Shown here: in pieces, positions 1-8,699 of the stretch
Layout of the letters: each line of letters opens with the position of its first letter
How positions within the stretch are numbered: position 1 is the stretch's first letter
Origin: Anderseniella sp963700885
GTDB lineage: Bacteria > Pseudomonadota > Alphaproteobacteria > Rhizobiales > Aestuariivirgaceae
Reading direction: 5' to 3'
Assembly: GCA_963700885.1 (NCBI GenBank)
Contig: CAVOZJ010000032.1
Span: forward strand, 186,001 to 250,000
Length of the DNA: 64,000 nucleotides
Program-made: the position numbers and the translations under genes
The notes under the pieces: model-generated
What the model was told of the DNA's origin: nothing
Seen by the model: only the letters and a program-made list of their open reading frames with translations
The model's database searches: none

Positions 1-143
1 ACCTGGTTCAATGGATCATTCTTGACGGCAAGGGCCAGCGTACAAGTGTTCAGTTGTCCAATGTCGACAAGCAGGCGGAACCGGATCCGAATCTGTTCGT
101 GGTCAAACGTGCCAAGGAACGCAAGTCCGCTTCTGACCGCTAG
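1..143 (+). CDS. lolA: LolA outer-membrane lipoprotein carrier protein, C-terminal fragment
   Basis: Only the last 46 codons are present, read in the frame starting at base 3 and ending with TAG at 141-143. The peptide runs from LVQWIILDGKGQRT through LSNVDKQAEPDPNLFVV to a basic tail. This matches the C-terminal beta-strand region of LolA, where an 'xW.v.D.qG..T.v.L' stretch precedes a 'lFvf' motif. LolA is the periplasmic chaperone carrying lipoproteins from LolCDE to the outer membrane. The immediately following xth gene supports the call, because lolA-xth (after ftsK) is a common alphaproteobacterial order. The fragment is short, so the name rests on motif plus context. Confidence 0.72.
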   Translation, partial: LVQWIILDGKGQRTSVQLSNVDKQAEPDPNLFVVKRAKERKSASDR

Positions 144-155
144 ATTGCATCTGCC

Positions 156-950
156 TTGAGAATTGCCACCTGGAATATCAACTCGGTCCGTTTGCGGGCC
201 GGGCTGGTAGGCCGGCTGATTGAAGAACAGCGGCCCGACATCATTTGCCTTCAGGAAACCAAATGTCCGCCGGGCCAGTTCCCGGCTTCCGCTTTTGCGC
301 CGCTGGGCTATCAGCATATCGCCGAGAATGGCTATTCAGGTCATCACGGTGTGGCGGTCATCTCCCGGCTTCCATTTGATCAGATGGATATTCATTCGTT
401 TTGCGGACACAATGATGGCCGTCACGTCAGCATTCACCTGCCAGGGTCCAATCTGACTGTGCACAGTCTGTACATTCCCTCCGGCGGCGATGTAGCCGAC
501 CCGCAGGCCAATCCCAAGTTTGACCACAAGCTTGCCTTCCTCGACGAGATGAAAGACTGGACTTCTTCACATGTCTCAAACGGCAGTGGAGAGCATGTGT
601 TTACCGGTGATTTCAACGTCGCACCGCTTGAAAGTGATGTCTGGTCACACCGGCAACTGTTGAAGATTGTATCTCACACGCCGCAGGAAACTGCGCGTCT
701 TATGGACATTCACAACTATTGCGGCCTGCATGATCCGGTTCGCGCCCGGGTGCCGGAACCGGAAAAAATCTATTCCTGGTGGAGTTACAGGTCGCGCGAC
801 TGGGAGGCGTCAGACCGTGGGCGCCGGCTTGATCACATCTGGGTTTCGAAGGGTCTTGCCGGGCAATGCAGCAACGCGGCTATACTGAAGCAGGTACGTG
901 GCTGGGAACGCCCGTCCGATCACGTGCCGGTCCTGGTTGATATCGCCTGA
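156..950 (+). CDS. xth: Exodeoxyribonuclease III
   Basis: This 264-residue protein has the full ExoIII/AP-endonuclease fold signature. Visible motifs are WNINSVR at 6-12, LQETK with the metal-binding Glu34, GDFNVAP, RRLDHIWVS, and a terminal SDHVPV with catalytic His256. The enzyme cleaves 5' of abasic sites in base-excision repair and degrades duplex DNA from 3' ends. The start is TTG at 156, the only start giving the canonical MRIATWNINS N-terminus, 12 bp after the lolA stop, so the two are probably co-transcribed. Length is normal for the family. It converges on the cyclic-nucleotide-binding gene with a 20-bp gap in which I see no clear terminator. Confidence 0.95.
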   Translation: MRIATWNINSVRLRAGLVGRLIEEQRPDIICLQETKCPPGQFPASAFAPLGYQHIAENGYSGHHGVAVISRLPFDQMDIHSFCGHNDGRHVSIHLPGSNLTVHSLYIPSGGDVADPQANPKFDHKLAFLDEMKDWTSSHVSNGSGEHVFTGDFNVAPLESDVWSHRQLLKIVSHTPQETARLMDIHNYCGLHDPVRARVPEPEKIYSWWSYRSRDWEASDRGRRLDHIWVSKGLAGQCSNAAILKQVRGWERPSDHVPVLVDIA

Positions 951-970
951 CATCGCGTTTTACTCCGGGA

Positions 971-1456
971 CTATTGGTCCTTGTCTCGAAGCAATTCCTC
1001 AATTGGTGAATCCTCGAACCTTGATTGCACTTCACTCAGTTCGTTTGAGCAAGCCTCAAGCTGCCGATTGAGCACATCAAGCACCTGCATGCCTATTTCC
1101 GGGAACTCCGAGCATAACCTCAGAAATACCGATTGCTCGATTACAATGGCTTCAATCTCGGTCCTGGCATTCAGGGTCACCCGGCGAGGCAGTCCTGCAA
1201 TCAACGACTGTTCACCAAACATCGACCCCGGTCCTGCCAGCGCCAGGACGCCGCCAGTCTGCGGGTCTATGACTACGCCCTCGCCCTGCTTGATAATCAG
1301 GGCGCTCGTGGACGGGTCACCGGCCTCAAATACCGTGCGCCCCGCTGGCACGATCAGCTCATCTGAAGAAAACACCAGCGTTTGCAGGTGTGAATCGTTC
1401 ACGCCTGCAAACAGTGGCAACTGTTTCAACAGATCAACTGCAGAGCGAACGCCCAT
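971..1456 (-). CDS. Stand-alone cyclic nucleotide-binding domain protein
   Basis: This 161-residue protein is essentially one Crp-type cNMP-binding beta-roll. It has LPLFAGV near the N-terminus, a phosphate-binding-cassette-like stretch (GPGSMFGEQSLIAGLPRRVT, about residues 75-94) and a helical tail. No helix-turn-helix or catalytic domain follows, so it is probably a ligand-sensing or partner-binding protein rather than a classical Crp regulator. It lies 38 bp downstream of a CenR-like response regulator on the same strand, which suggests co-expression. The bound ligand cannot be told from sequence. The family assignment is firm and the function unknown. Confidence 0.85.
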   Translation of the reverse strand: MGVRSAVDLLKQLPLFAGVNDSHLQTLVFSSDELIVPAGRTVFEAGDPSTSALIIKQGEGVVIDPQTGGVLALAGPGSMFGEQSLIAGLPRRVTLNARTEIEAIVIEQSVFLRLCSEFPEIGMQVLDVLNRQLEACSNELSEVQSRFEDSPIEELLRDKDQ

Positions 1457-1494
1457 ATTTCAGCCCGCCAATAATGGATCCCGCAAGCAGTGTA

Positions 1495-2181
1495 CTACGG
1501 AACGAGTTTGTATCCACCGGCTTCCGTAACCAGCAATTGTGCGTGGGATGGATCAGCTTCGATCTTCTGGCGCAAGCGATATATATGGGTCTCCAGTGTG
1601 TGCGTCGTCACGCCCGCATTGTATCCCCACACCTCATGCAGCAACACATCGCGACCGATAACCTGATCGCCTGCGCGATACAGAAACTTGAGAATTGAAG
1701 TTTCCTTTTCGGTAAGCCGGACTTTCCGGTTGTCATCCTGCATCAGCAGTTTGGCGCTTGGTTTGAACGTATAAGGTCCAATTTTGAATACTGCATCCTC
1801 ACTTTGTTCGTGCTGACGAAGTTGCGAACGGATACGAGCCAGGAGAACTGCAAATTTGAACGGTTTGGTCACATAATCATTGGCGCCGGCGTCCAGGCCA
1901 AGAATGGTATCCGCATCGGAATTTTCCGCCGTCAGCATGATCACCGGGCCCCGATACCCGTTCTTGCGCATGATCTTGCAAGCTTCGCGTCCGTCAAGGT
2001 CCGGCATGTTGACGTCCAGAATCACCAGGTCAACCAGCTCCGATTTCAAATGACTGACTGCCGGCATCCCGCCATTTACAGCAGTTACGGAGAAGTCGTC
2101 ATGCAGGGAAAATTGCTCCACGATAGTTTCGCGCAGGGCATCGTCGTCATCAACGACAAGAATTTTCTTCTTGGTACTCAT
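1495..2181 (-). CDS. cenR: OmpR/PhoB-family response regulator, CenR-like
   Basis: The 228-residue protein has an N-terminal receiver with acidic pocket DDDD at 11-14, phospho-acceptor Asp56 (VILDVNMPD) and the VTKPFK lysine. A C-terminal winged helix follows (RLTEKETSILKFLY, then THTLETHIYRLRQKI and GGYKLVP). The pattern DGREACKIMRKNG and 'LGLDAGANDYVTKPFKF' resembles CenR, the cell-envelope regulator described in Caulobacter and other alphaproteobacteria. In Caulobacter cenR also lies not far from the parAB/hemE origin region, as I recall. An L,D-transpeptidase gene is divergent next door, which suits an envelope role. Family confidence is high; the specific name is inferred and the cognate kinase is not in the window. 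Confidence 0.82.
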   Translation of the reverse strand: MSTKKKILVVDDDDALRETIVEQFSLHDDFSVTAVNGGMPAVSHLKSELVDLVILDVNMPDLDGREACKIMRKNGYRGPVIMLTAENSDADTILGLDAGANDYVTKPFKFAVLLARIRSQLRQHEQSEDAVFKIGPYTFKPSAKLLMQDDNRKVRLTEKETSILKFLYRAGDQVIGRDVLLHEVWGYNAGVTTHTLETHIYRLRQKIEADPSHAQLLVTEAGGYKLVP

Positions 2182-2267
2182 TTGTCATGTAGTCCTGATG
2201 GCAATAGCATTTGCAAATGACTTTAGTTTGATGCCGTCTGCTTTGCAAAGGGCAACAGGGATCACGC

Positions 2268-2795
2268 ATGGGAACTTTTAATCAGGAAATTGCGATCAGG
2301 CACGTGGCAGCCAATGCTCATGTGGCAACCTTGTCCATGGGTACAGTATCATACACTTGCAGGATCGGGCCTGCCGGCATCACGCACAGCAAATCGGAAG
2401 GTGACGGCGCCACCCCGGCAGGCCATTGGCCCATGCGATATGTCATGTACAGGCCTGACCGTGTCGCCCGGCCGATAACCGGTTTGCCGGTCGAAAGAAT
2501 TCACCCCAACTCCGGCTGGTGTGATGATCCTGCATCGCGCGATTACAACAAGCCTGTACAACTGCCATATGCCCACAGCCATGAAAAACTCTGGCGCAAT
2601 GACCATGTGTACGACATGATTGTCGTGCTGGGACACAACGATAACCCTGCCGTTCCCGGCAAGGGCAGCGCTGTCTTTATGCATCTGAGCCAGCCTGACG
2701 GATCACCTACCCGGGGCTGCATCGCGCTCAGGCTCAGTCATCTTCGCCATGTGCTTTTACATTCCGGTATCGGAACGATTGTGCGCATAGGCTAG
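2268..2795 (+). CDS. L,D-transpeptidase (YkuD family), short form
   Basis: This 175-residue YkuD-domain protein has the catalytic signature near its end: MHLSQPDGSPTRGCIAL with His139 and nucleophile Cys151. The family makes 3-3 peptidoglycan cross-links or attaches proteins to peptidoglycan. Some short alphaproteobacterial members like this one show no obvious signal peptide, and none is visible here, so its export route is unclear. It is divergent from the CenR-like regulator, with 86 bp between the starts, a natural place for shared control. ATG at 2268 is chosen as the first in-frame start after a purine-rich stretch. Family is secure; substrate is not. Confidence 0.85.
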   Translation: MGTFNQEIAIRHVAANAHVATLSMGTVSYTCRIGPAGITHSKSEGDGATPAGHWPMRYVMYRPDRVARPITGLPVERIHPNSGWCDDPASRDYNKPVQLPYAHSHEKLWRNDHVYDMIVVLGHNDNPAVPGKGSAVFMHLSQPDGSPTRGCIALRLSHLRHVLLHSGIGTIVRIG

Positions 2796-2822
2796 TTGTG
2801 AGTTGGCGTTGAAAAGTAATCC

Positions 2823-3488
2823 CTACCCTCTGTCGCCGAAAATCGCGCTGCCGATCCGCACATGTGTTGCACCCTGCTCGATGGCTTTTTCATAATCTGC
2901 GCTCATTCCCATGCTGAGCCTGGTGAGACCGTTACGCCGCGCTATTTCCGCCAGCAGGGTAAAATGCGGTATCGGTTCTTCATCAAGCGGCGGTATGCAC
3001 ATCAGGCCAACAATATTCAGGTCATAGGTTTGACTGCACAATTTTAGAAACTGATCGGCATCTGCCGGTGAAATTCCGGCCTTTTGAGCTTCACTTCCGG
3101 TATTCACCTGGACAAAAAGATCCGGGCACTTGGCCGCAGACTGGATTTCCTTCGCCAGTGTCCTTGCCAGCTTTTCCCGGTCCAGCGTTTCTATGCAGTC
3201 AAACAGCGCAACCGCCTCGCGCGCTTTGTTGGTCTGCAAAGGTCCAATAAGATGCAGAGCGGTACCTGCAAATTTTTGTTTCAGGGATGGCCATTTGGCT
3301 TGTGATTCCTGTACCCTGTTTTCACCAAACACCCGGTGTCCGGTTTGCAAAACGGGCTCAATGACTTCTGCAGAAAACGTTTTGGTTACCACCACCAGCG
3401 TTACATCTGTTGCAGATCGATCGGATCTGCGGGCAGCGGCTTCAATTCTGGCCATCACATCCCTGTAACGCCGGGTAGTTGCATTCAT
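2823..3488 (-). CDS. yggS: YggS/PLPBP family pyridoxal phosphate homeostasis protein
   Basis: The 221-residue protein matches the PLP-binding fold-type III family. The internal aldimine lysine is Lys36 in VVTKTFSAE. It is followed by HRVFGENRVQE, HLIGPLQTNKA, VQVNTGSEAQKAG, and the C-terminal LSMGMSADYEKAI and HVRIGSAIFG motifs. Family members bind PLP without a known catalytic reaction and balance cellular vitamin B6. The length is typical. It is transcribed away from leuS with about 94 bp between starts, and converges on the L,D-transpeptidase gene. All family motifs are intact. Confidence 0.95.
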   Translation of the reverse strand: MNATTRRYRDVMARIEAAARRSDRSATDVTLVVVTKTFSAEVIEPVLQTGHRVFGENRVQESQAKWPSLKQKFAGTALHLIGPLQTNKAREAVALFDCIETLDREKLARTLAKEIQSAAKCPDLFVQVNTGSEAQKAGISPADADQFLKLCSQTYDLNIVGLMCIPPLDEEPIPHFTLLAEIARRNGLTRLSMGMSADYEKAIEQGATHVRIGSAIFGDRG

Positions 3489-3582
3489 CGTTATGTGGCC
3501 CGTCTTGCTTGCCCGTCAGGTTGCTTCCTGATACTGCACTGCCAGTACAAATCGAGATTAGTGAACAGGCATACCATACGAA

Positions 3583-6192
3583 ATGTCGACCGAACGTTAC
3601 AATCCCCGCACCGTGGAGACCAAGTGGCAGAAAACCTGGACAGAGGCAGGCAGTTTTCTGGCCAGCAACTCATCCGGCAAGCCGAAGTACTACGTACTTG
3701 AGATGTTCCCCTATCCGTCCGGCCGCATTCACATGGGGCATGTTCGAAATTATACCATGGGTGACGTGATTGCCCGTTTCCGCAAGGCTTGTGGATACAA
3801 TGTGCTGCATCCTATGGGCTGGGACGCGTTTGGCATGCCTGCCGAAAACGCCGCCATCGAACGCAAGGTTCATCCAAAGACGTGGACCTATGAGAATATT
3901 GCCGCCATGCGCAGCCAGTTGAAGTCCATGGGGCTTGCCATTGACTGGACCCGTGAATTCGCCACCTGCGACCCGGAATATTACGGCCATGAACAGCGCA
4001 TGTTCATCGAGTTTTACAATGCAGGCCTCGTTGAACGCAAAGTCTCAATGGTAAACTGGGATCCGGTTGACCAGACGGTGCTGGCCAATGAACAGGTTAT
4101 TGACGGTTGCGGCTGGCGCTCGGGTGCGCCTGTGGAAAAACGCGAACTCGCCCAATGGTTCCTGAAAATTTCGGATATGTCCGAGGAACTTTTGTCTGCG
4201 CTTGATACATTGACCGGCTGGCCTGAAAAAGTTCGTCTCATGCAGCGCAACTGGATCGGCAAATCGGAAGGGTTGCGGTTTTCCTTCGTGCTCGAGGATG
4301 AGGCTGGCAACGAGCTCGACGACAGGCTGACCGTGTACACAACCCGCCATGACACTATTTTTGGCGCGAGCTTCTGCGCCATATCTGCCGATCACGCCCT
4401 GACCCGCAAGGCAGCCGCCCATTCCCGCCTCATCGCGGAATTCCAGAAGGAATTTGCAGCTCTCGGGACCAGTGAAGAAGCCATCGAACGGGCCGAAAAG
4501 AAGGGGGTGCCGCTTGGCATATATGCACGCCATCCGTTTGACGAGACCAGGCGCCTGCCGGTTTACGCTGCCAACTTTGTGCTGATCGGGTATGGTGAAG
4601 GCGCCGTGTTCGGCTGTCCTGCCCACGACCAGCGTGATCTGGACTTCGCCCGGAAATACAATCTCGAGGTGATTCCGGTGGTTGCCCCGAAAGGCGTCGA
4701 TGTATCGGCCCTGAAGGTCTCAAACGAGGCGCTGCTGGAAAAGGACACCTCGGCTGTCCACATGGTCAACTCGCAGTTCCTCGACGGGATGTCGGTGGCC
4801 AATGCCAAGGAAGAAATTGCGAATCGCATGACAGATGCCGGTATTGGCGAGCGGAAAACCAATTATCGCCTGCGGGACTGGGGTGTCTCCCGGCAACGTT
4901 ACTGGGGTTGTCCAATCCCCTTCATTCACTGCGACGATTGTGGTGTGGTGAGCGTTCCGATGGAAGACCTTCCAGTCGTCTTGCCGGAAGACATCAATTT
5001 TGACAAACCGGGTAATCCGCTTGAACGTCATGAGCAGTGGAAGTCGGTTTCGTGCCCTGAATGCAACAGACCCGCCCGGCGGGAAACCGATACATTCGAT
5101 ACCTTCATTGATTCGTCATGGTATTTCGCCCGTTTCTGCTCGCCACATTCAGTCCAGCCGGTGGACAGGGATGCGGCGAGTTACTGGATGCCCGTAGATC
5201 AGTATATCGGCGGTATAGAACATGCCATCCTGCACTTGTTGTATTCACGGTTCTTCGTGCGAGCCATGAGGAAAGTCGGGCACCTGGATTTTGACGAACC
5301 ATTCAAGTCACTGTTCACACAGGGCATGGTGATACACGAAACCTATCGATCCGCGACAGGAGAGTGGATTGTACCTGCCCAGGTTGCGAAAGACGGTGAC
5401 AGGTTGATCGATACGGAAACGGGAGAGCGTGTGATACTTGGACCTGCGGAAAAAATGTCCAAGTCCAAGCGAAATGTCATTGATCCAGATGATATCATTG
5501 AACAATACGGTGCCGACACTGCCCGGTGGTTCATGCTGTCCGACACGCCGCCGGAACGTGATATTGAGTGGACCGAGGCCGGCGTGGTTGGCGCCTGGCG
5601 GTTTGTGCAGCGTATCTGGCGCCTGATCGGTCAGGTTGCGGGTGACAATGTCCCGATTGATCAAGATGTCCTGCAACGCAGCGATTCCGCAAAGGTGGGT
5701 GAACTCAGAAGAAGTACCCACATGGCAATTGCAGCGGTTGGTGATGATATTTCCAGTCTGCGGTTTAACCGGGCTATTGCACGGGTGTATGAACTGGTCA
5801 ACGCGCTCGCGGCTTCACTTTCGCTGGATGATGCGCCATCCGGTCTGAAAATGGCTCAGCGTGAAGCCGCAGTATCCCTTGTCCGGTTGTTTGCCCCGAT
5901 GATGCCTCATCTTGCCGAGGAATGCTGGCAGGTCCTGGGCTGTGCGGGCCTGGTTTGTGATGCCGGGTGGCCAGACCATGATGAAAAGCTTCTGATCAGT
6001 GACAAGATCACTCTGGTGGTCCAGATTAACGGCAAGAAACGTGCAGAAATGGAATTTGCCAAGGGCGCCGGGCGCGACGTTGTAGAAGAGGCATGCCTTC
6101 AGCATGAGAATGTGGTACGAAGTCTGGACGGTTTATCTGTTCGCAAGGTTATTGTTGTACCGGACAGATTGGTGAATATAGTTGCAGGATGA
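3583..6192 (+). CDS. leuS: Leucine-tRNA ligase
   Basis: At 869 residues this is a full-length bacterial-type class I leucyl-tRNA synthetase. The HIGH-type motif is HMGH at 50-53 within FPYPSGRIHMGHVRNYTMGD. The KMSKS loop is at 624-628. A large CP1 editing insertion lies between (roughly 225-420, with the conserved TTRHDTIFGA), and the anticodon-binding region forms the C-terminal third. It charges tRNA-Leu. The stop codon overlaps the lptE start (ATGA at 6189-6192), and lptE-holA follow closely, so leuS-lptE-holA form an operon common in alphaproteobacteria. No defects are seen. Confidence 0.97.
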   Translation: MSTERYNPRTVETKWQKTWTEAGSFLASNSSGKPKYYVLEMFPYPSGRIHMGHVRNYTMGDVIARFRKACGYNVLHPMGWDAFGMPAENAAIERKVHPKTWTYENIAAMRSQLKSMGLAIDWTREFATCDPEYYGHEQRMFIEFYNAGLVERKVSMVNWDPVDQTVLANEQVIDGCGWRSGAPVEKRELAQWFLKISDMSEELLSALDTLTGWPEKVRLMQRNWIGKSEGLRFSFVLEDEAGNELDDRLTVYTTRHDTIFGASFCAISADHALTRKAAAHSRLIAEFQKEFAALGTSEEAIERAEKKGVPLGIYARHPFDETRRLPVYAANFVLIGYGEGAVFGCPAHDQRDLDFARKYNLEVIPVVAPKGVDVSALKVSNEALLEKDTSAVHMVNSQFLDGMSVANAKEEIANRMTDAGIGERKTNYRLRDWGVSRQRYWGCPIPFIHCDDCGVVSVPMEDLPVVLPEDINFDKPGNPLERHEQWKSVSCPECNRPARRETDTFDTFIDSSWYFARFCSPHSVQPVDRDAASYWMPVDQYIGGIEHAILHLLYSRFFVRAMRKVGHLDFDEPFKSLFTQGMVIHETYRSATGEWIVPAQVAKDGDRLIDTETGERVILGPAEKMSKSKRNVIDPDDIIEQYGADTARWFMLSDTPPERDIEWTEAGVVGAWRFVQRIWRLIGQVAGDNVPIDQDVLQRSDSAKVGELRRSTHMAIAAVGDDISSLRFNRAIARVYELVNALAASLSLDDAPSGLKMAQREAAVSLVRLFAPMMPHLAEECWQVLGCAGLVCDAGWPDHDEKLLISDKITLVVQINGKKRAEMEFAKGAGRDVVEEACLQHENVVRSLDGLSVRKVIVVPDRLVNIVAG

Positions 6193-6722
6193 TGATGTTC
6201 GCGAAGCATGCAGTTAAATCGTTTGCCATGATTGGCTTGCTGGCGCTGTCTGCTTGCGGGTATCAGCCGCTTTACGCCACTCGTGACGACGGGTCTTCGG
6301 TTTCCCAGCAGCTGGCCGAGGTCAATGTGGTTCTGCAGACGACCCGCGTCGGCCAGATGGTACGCAATGAGATTGTCCGGTCTACCAGACCGGCAGGCAC
6401 ACAGGCCCAGGACCGGTTCTATCTCAAGTTCCAGACCAAGGATAATGCAGAAACACTGATTGATACCAAGGATACTGTTCGTCGCAGGCTGGCTTACAAT
6501 CTGACTGCCAATTTTCAGCTGGTGGACGCTGCCAGCAGCAACGTCGTTTTTTCAGGCAGCGCCTTCAGCAGAGTTCCATATGACAGACTGGATGCCTCAT
6601 TCGCCAACGTTCAGGCCCGCGTAAATGCCGAAGAACAGGCCGCCAAACAGGTTGGCCAGGAGATGCGCACTCGCCTGGCAGCTTTCCTCGCCACGAATTA
6701 TACCACGGGAACCAACTATTGA
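6189..6722 (+). CDS. lptE: LPS-assembly lipoprotein LptE
   Basis: This 177-residue protein starts with a lipoprotein signal peptide: positively charged KH and K near the start, a short hydrophobic core, and lipobox LSAC with lipidated Cys23, followed directly by GYQPLY as in many LptE/RlpB proteins. LptE plugs the LptD beta-barrel and helps insert lipopolysaccharide into the outer membrane. Three consecutive Met codons (6189, 6192, 6195) leave the exact start open; the first gives the 4-bp translational overlap with leuS. holA begins 14 bp after the stop. Sequence conservation beyond the signal is low in this family, but the context supports it. Confidence 0.88.
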   Translation: MMMFAKHAVKSFAMIGLLALSACGYQPLYATRDDGSSVSQQLAEVNVVLQTTRVGQMVRNEIVRSTRPAGTQAQDRFYLKFQTKDNAETLIDTKDTVRRRLAYNLTANFQLVDAASSNVVFSGSAFSRVPYDRLDASFANVQARVNAEEQAAKQVGQEMRTRLAAFLATNYTTGTNY

Positions 6723-6736
6723 TTCTTGGGTTTTAA

Positions 6737-7762
6737 ATGACTGTAGTGAAACCGCAGCAGTTCGAGGCGGCTTTCCACTCCCCTTCCGGCAGGTATTCAG
6801 GAGCGCTTCTTTGTGGTCCCAACTGGGATCTGCTGAATCGCCTGAAAAACCAGGCGGTCAGACATTTTACAGCGAATCACCCTGACGGCGAAGTAGTCCG
6901 GTTTTCTGACGCCGACCTTGTCGCCGATCCCGGCCGGCTGCTGGAGGAACTCCAGTCAATATCCATGTTCGGTCCCGACAAACTGATCGTGGTTGATGCC
7001 GCCTCAGGTACAATTCACAAGACCTGCATTGGTGCAATCAGCGTCGGGTGGTCAGATTGCTTCCTGCTCGTCACCGCAGGCGATCTGAAAAAATCATCCC
7101 CCCTGCGGAAGGAATTTGAGGCTTCTGCGAACCTGGCAATCACGATCTGCTATGAACAAAGCACGGCCGATCTGCTTGACTTCGCTGCCTCGTTCATGTC
7201 CGGGCTCGGGGTTGCCATTGGACGCGATGCCATCGCGCTTGTAGTCAATGCTGTCGGAGGAAACGCCGCGTTGCTGGAGTTTGAACTAGTCAAACTGGCC
7301 AGCTACGCCGGTGATGAACGCTCACTGACAGCAGCAGATGTTACCGAAGTCGTTGCGGGCAATGAAGCTGCATCCATGGAAGGTTTGATCGATGCTGTTT
7401 TTGCGGGCAGGCCGGAAGCCGCCATTCGGGCTGCCTCCACCTTGCAGCAACAGGGCCAACAACCGGCCACCGTTCTGATTGCACTGACCAATCATTGTGC
7501 GATGCTTGTTGAAATGGCCTCGGCAATGGAAACTGGCCGGCGGCCGGACGCAATTGTACAGGACTGGCGGCCGCCAATTTTCTTCAAGCGTCACGGCTTG
7601 GTTGCTGATCAACTCAGATTATGCGGTTTGCCGCAACTGTTGATTGCGGCAGAACACTTGCGCATCGCAAATTCGGAAGTGCGCAGAAGAACACTCATCA
7701 GCTGGCCATTGGCAGAACGGTTTGTAATTTCAGCAACAAGTTCGTTTCGCCGCAGCAGGTAA
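6737..7762 (+). CDS. holA: DNA polymerase III subunit delta
   Basis: This 341-residue protein is the size of clamp-loader delta and shows the expected layout. It has an N-terminal Rossmann-like domain (LLCGPNWDLLNRL, then FSDADLV and LLEELQSISMFGPDKLIVVD), a mid-region with GGNAALLEFELVKLASY, and a helical C-terminal collar domain. Delta opens the beta sliding clamp; it lacks a working P-loop, as expected. The leuS-lptE-holA order is the usual alphaproteobacterial context. The gene converges on parB with only 26 bp between stops, and no hairpin plus T-tract is apparent there. Confidence 0.9.
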   Translation: MTVVKPQQFEAAFHSPSGRYSGALLCGPNWDLLNRLKNQAVRHFTANHPDGEVVRFSDADLVADPGRLLEELQSISMFGPDKLIVVDAASGTIHKTCIGAISVGWSDCFLLVTAGDLKKSSPLRKEFEASANLAITICYEQSTADLLDFAASFMSGLGVAIGRDAIALVVNAVGGNAALLEFELVKLASYAGDERSLTAADVTEVVAGNEAASMEGLIDAVFAGRPEAAIRAASTLQQQGQQPATVLIALTNHCAMLVEMASAMETGRRPDAIVQDWRPPIFFKRHGLVADQLRLCGLPQLLIAAEHLRIANSEVRRRTLISWPLAERFVISATSSFRRSR

Positions 7763-7788
7763 TACATAACTGCCTGCAATGCCGGACA

Positions 7789-8670
7789 TCACGATCTTAT
7801 TCCAAGCTTGGAGCAAACAATGTCAAGTTGCTCTAAGTTGTTGTAATATATGGTTAATTTTCCTTTTTCATGACTTTTGATGGCAATCGAAACTTTCAGT
7901 CCCAACGCCTCGGCCAGCAGTTTCTCCACTGCAGCGATATTACTGTCCGTAGCTTTCCTGCGAGGCTTGCTGGCAGAGCCGCCACCAGGATCGCGTGCAA
8001 GCGCTTCTGCCTGGCGCACCGAAAGTCCCAATGCGATAATCTTTTGCGCAAGCGATTGCGGGTTCTCTGTCGCAATCAATGCCCGCGCGTGGCCGGCAGT
8101 CAGCTTGCCGGTCTGCAACGCCTCGAGCACTGAAGCCGGCAAAGCCATAAGGCGCAGGGTATTGGCAATATGGCTGCGGCTCTTGCCGATGGATTCGGCC
8201 AGCTGCAGCTGCGTATAGTCAAACTGGTCTATCAGCTGTTGGTAGCCCTGGGCCTCTTCAACCGGGTTGAGGTCAGCGCGCTGAACGTTTTCGATCAATG
8301 CGATTTCAAGAACTTCCTTGTCACCCAGTTCGCGAACCAGTGCAGGTATCTCGTGCAGGCCGGCCTTTTGTGCTGCCCGCCAGCGGCGTTCACCTGCAAC
8401 AATCTGAAAGTTTTTGCCACCATCAACCGGTCTTACGACTACGGGCTGGAGAATACCTTTTTCAGACACCGACCTGACCAGGTCATCCAGGTCTTCCTCG
8501 TTGAATATTCTACGGGGATTCAAGGTATTGCTTCGAACCAGTTCTATAGGAATTTCCCGCAAACCCCTGGTCTGAACCGGTGTTCGTGCTGCCATCGGTT
8601 CTGCCGGTGCCTCGTCGCCGATCAAAGCGGCCAGTCCCCGGCCCAATCTTTTCTTTGGTAATGCCGTCAT
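7789..8670 (-). CDS. parB: Chromosome partitioning protein ParB
   Basis: This 293-residue ParB has an N-terminal basic leader (KKRLGRGLAALIGD), the CTP-binding motifs (NPRRIF at 51-56, GERRWRAA at 93-100, ENVQRADLNP at 127-136), a central helix-turn-helix for parS recognition, and a C-terminal dimerisation domain ending NLEQLDIVCSKLG. ParB loads at parS, spreads as a CTP-dependent clamp and is moved by ParA during origin segregation. It sits 29 bp downstream of parA. Two near-consensus parS sites lie 1.4 and 3.4 kb upstream. Length and motifs are complete. Confidence 0.97.
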   Translation of the reverse strand: MTALPKKRLGRGLAALIGDEAPAEPMAARTPVQTRGLREIPIELVRSNTLNPRRIFNEEDLDDLVRSVSEKGILQPVVVRPVDGGKNFQIVAGERRWRAAQKAGLHEIPALVRELGDKEVLEIALIENVQRADLNPVEEAQGYQQLIDQFDYTQLQLAESIGKSRSHIANTLRLMALPASVLEALQTGKLTAGHARALIATENPQSLAQKIIALGLSVRQAEALARDPGGGSASKPRRKATDSNIAAVEKLLAEALGLKVSIAIKSHEKGKLTIYYNNLEQLDIVCSKLGIRS

Positions 8671-8699
8671 GATTTTGTCTCGGATTTCATTGTTGTCTT

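Noticed and set aside
7825..7837. AGTTGCTCTAAG resembling the repeat's first stem
   Set aside because: It lies inside the conserved parB 3' coding region and no other part of the repeat is present, so the match is by chance.
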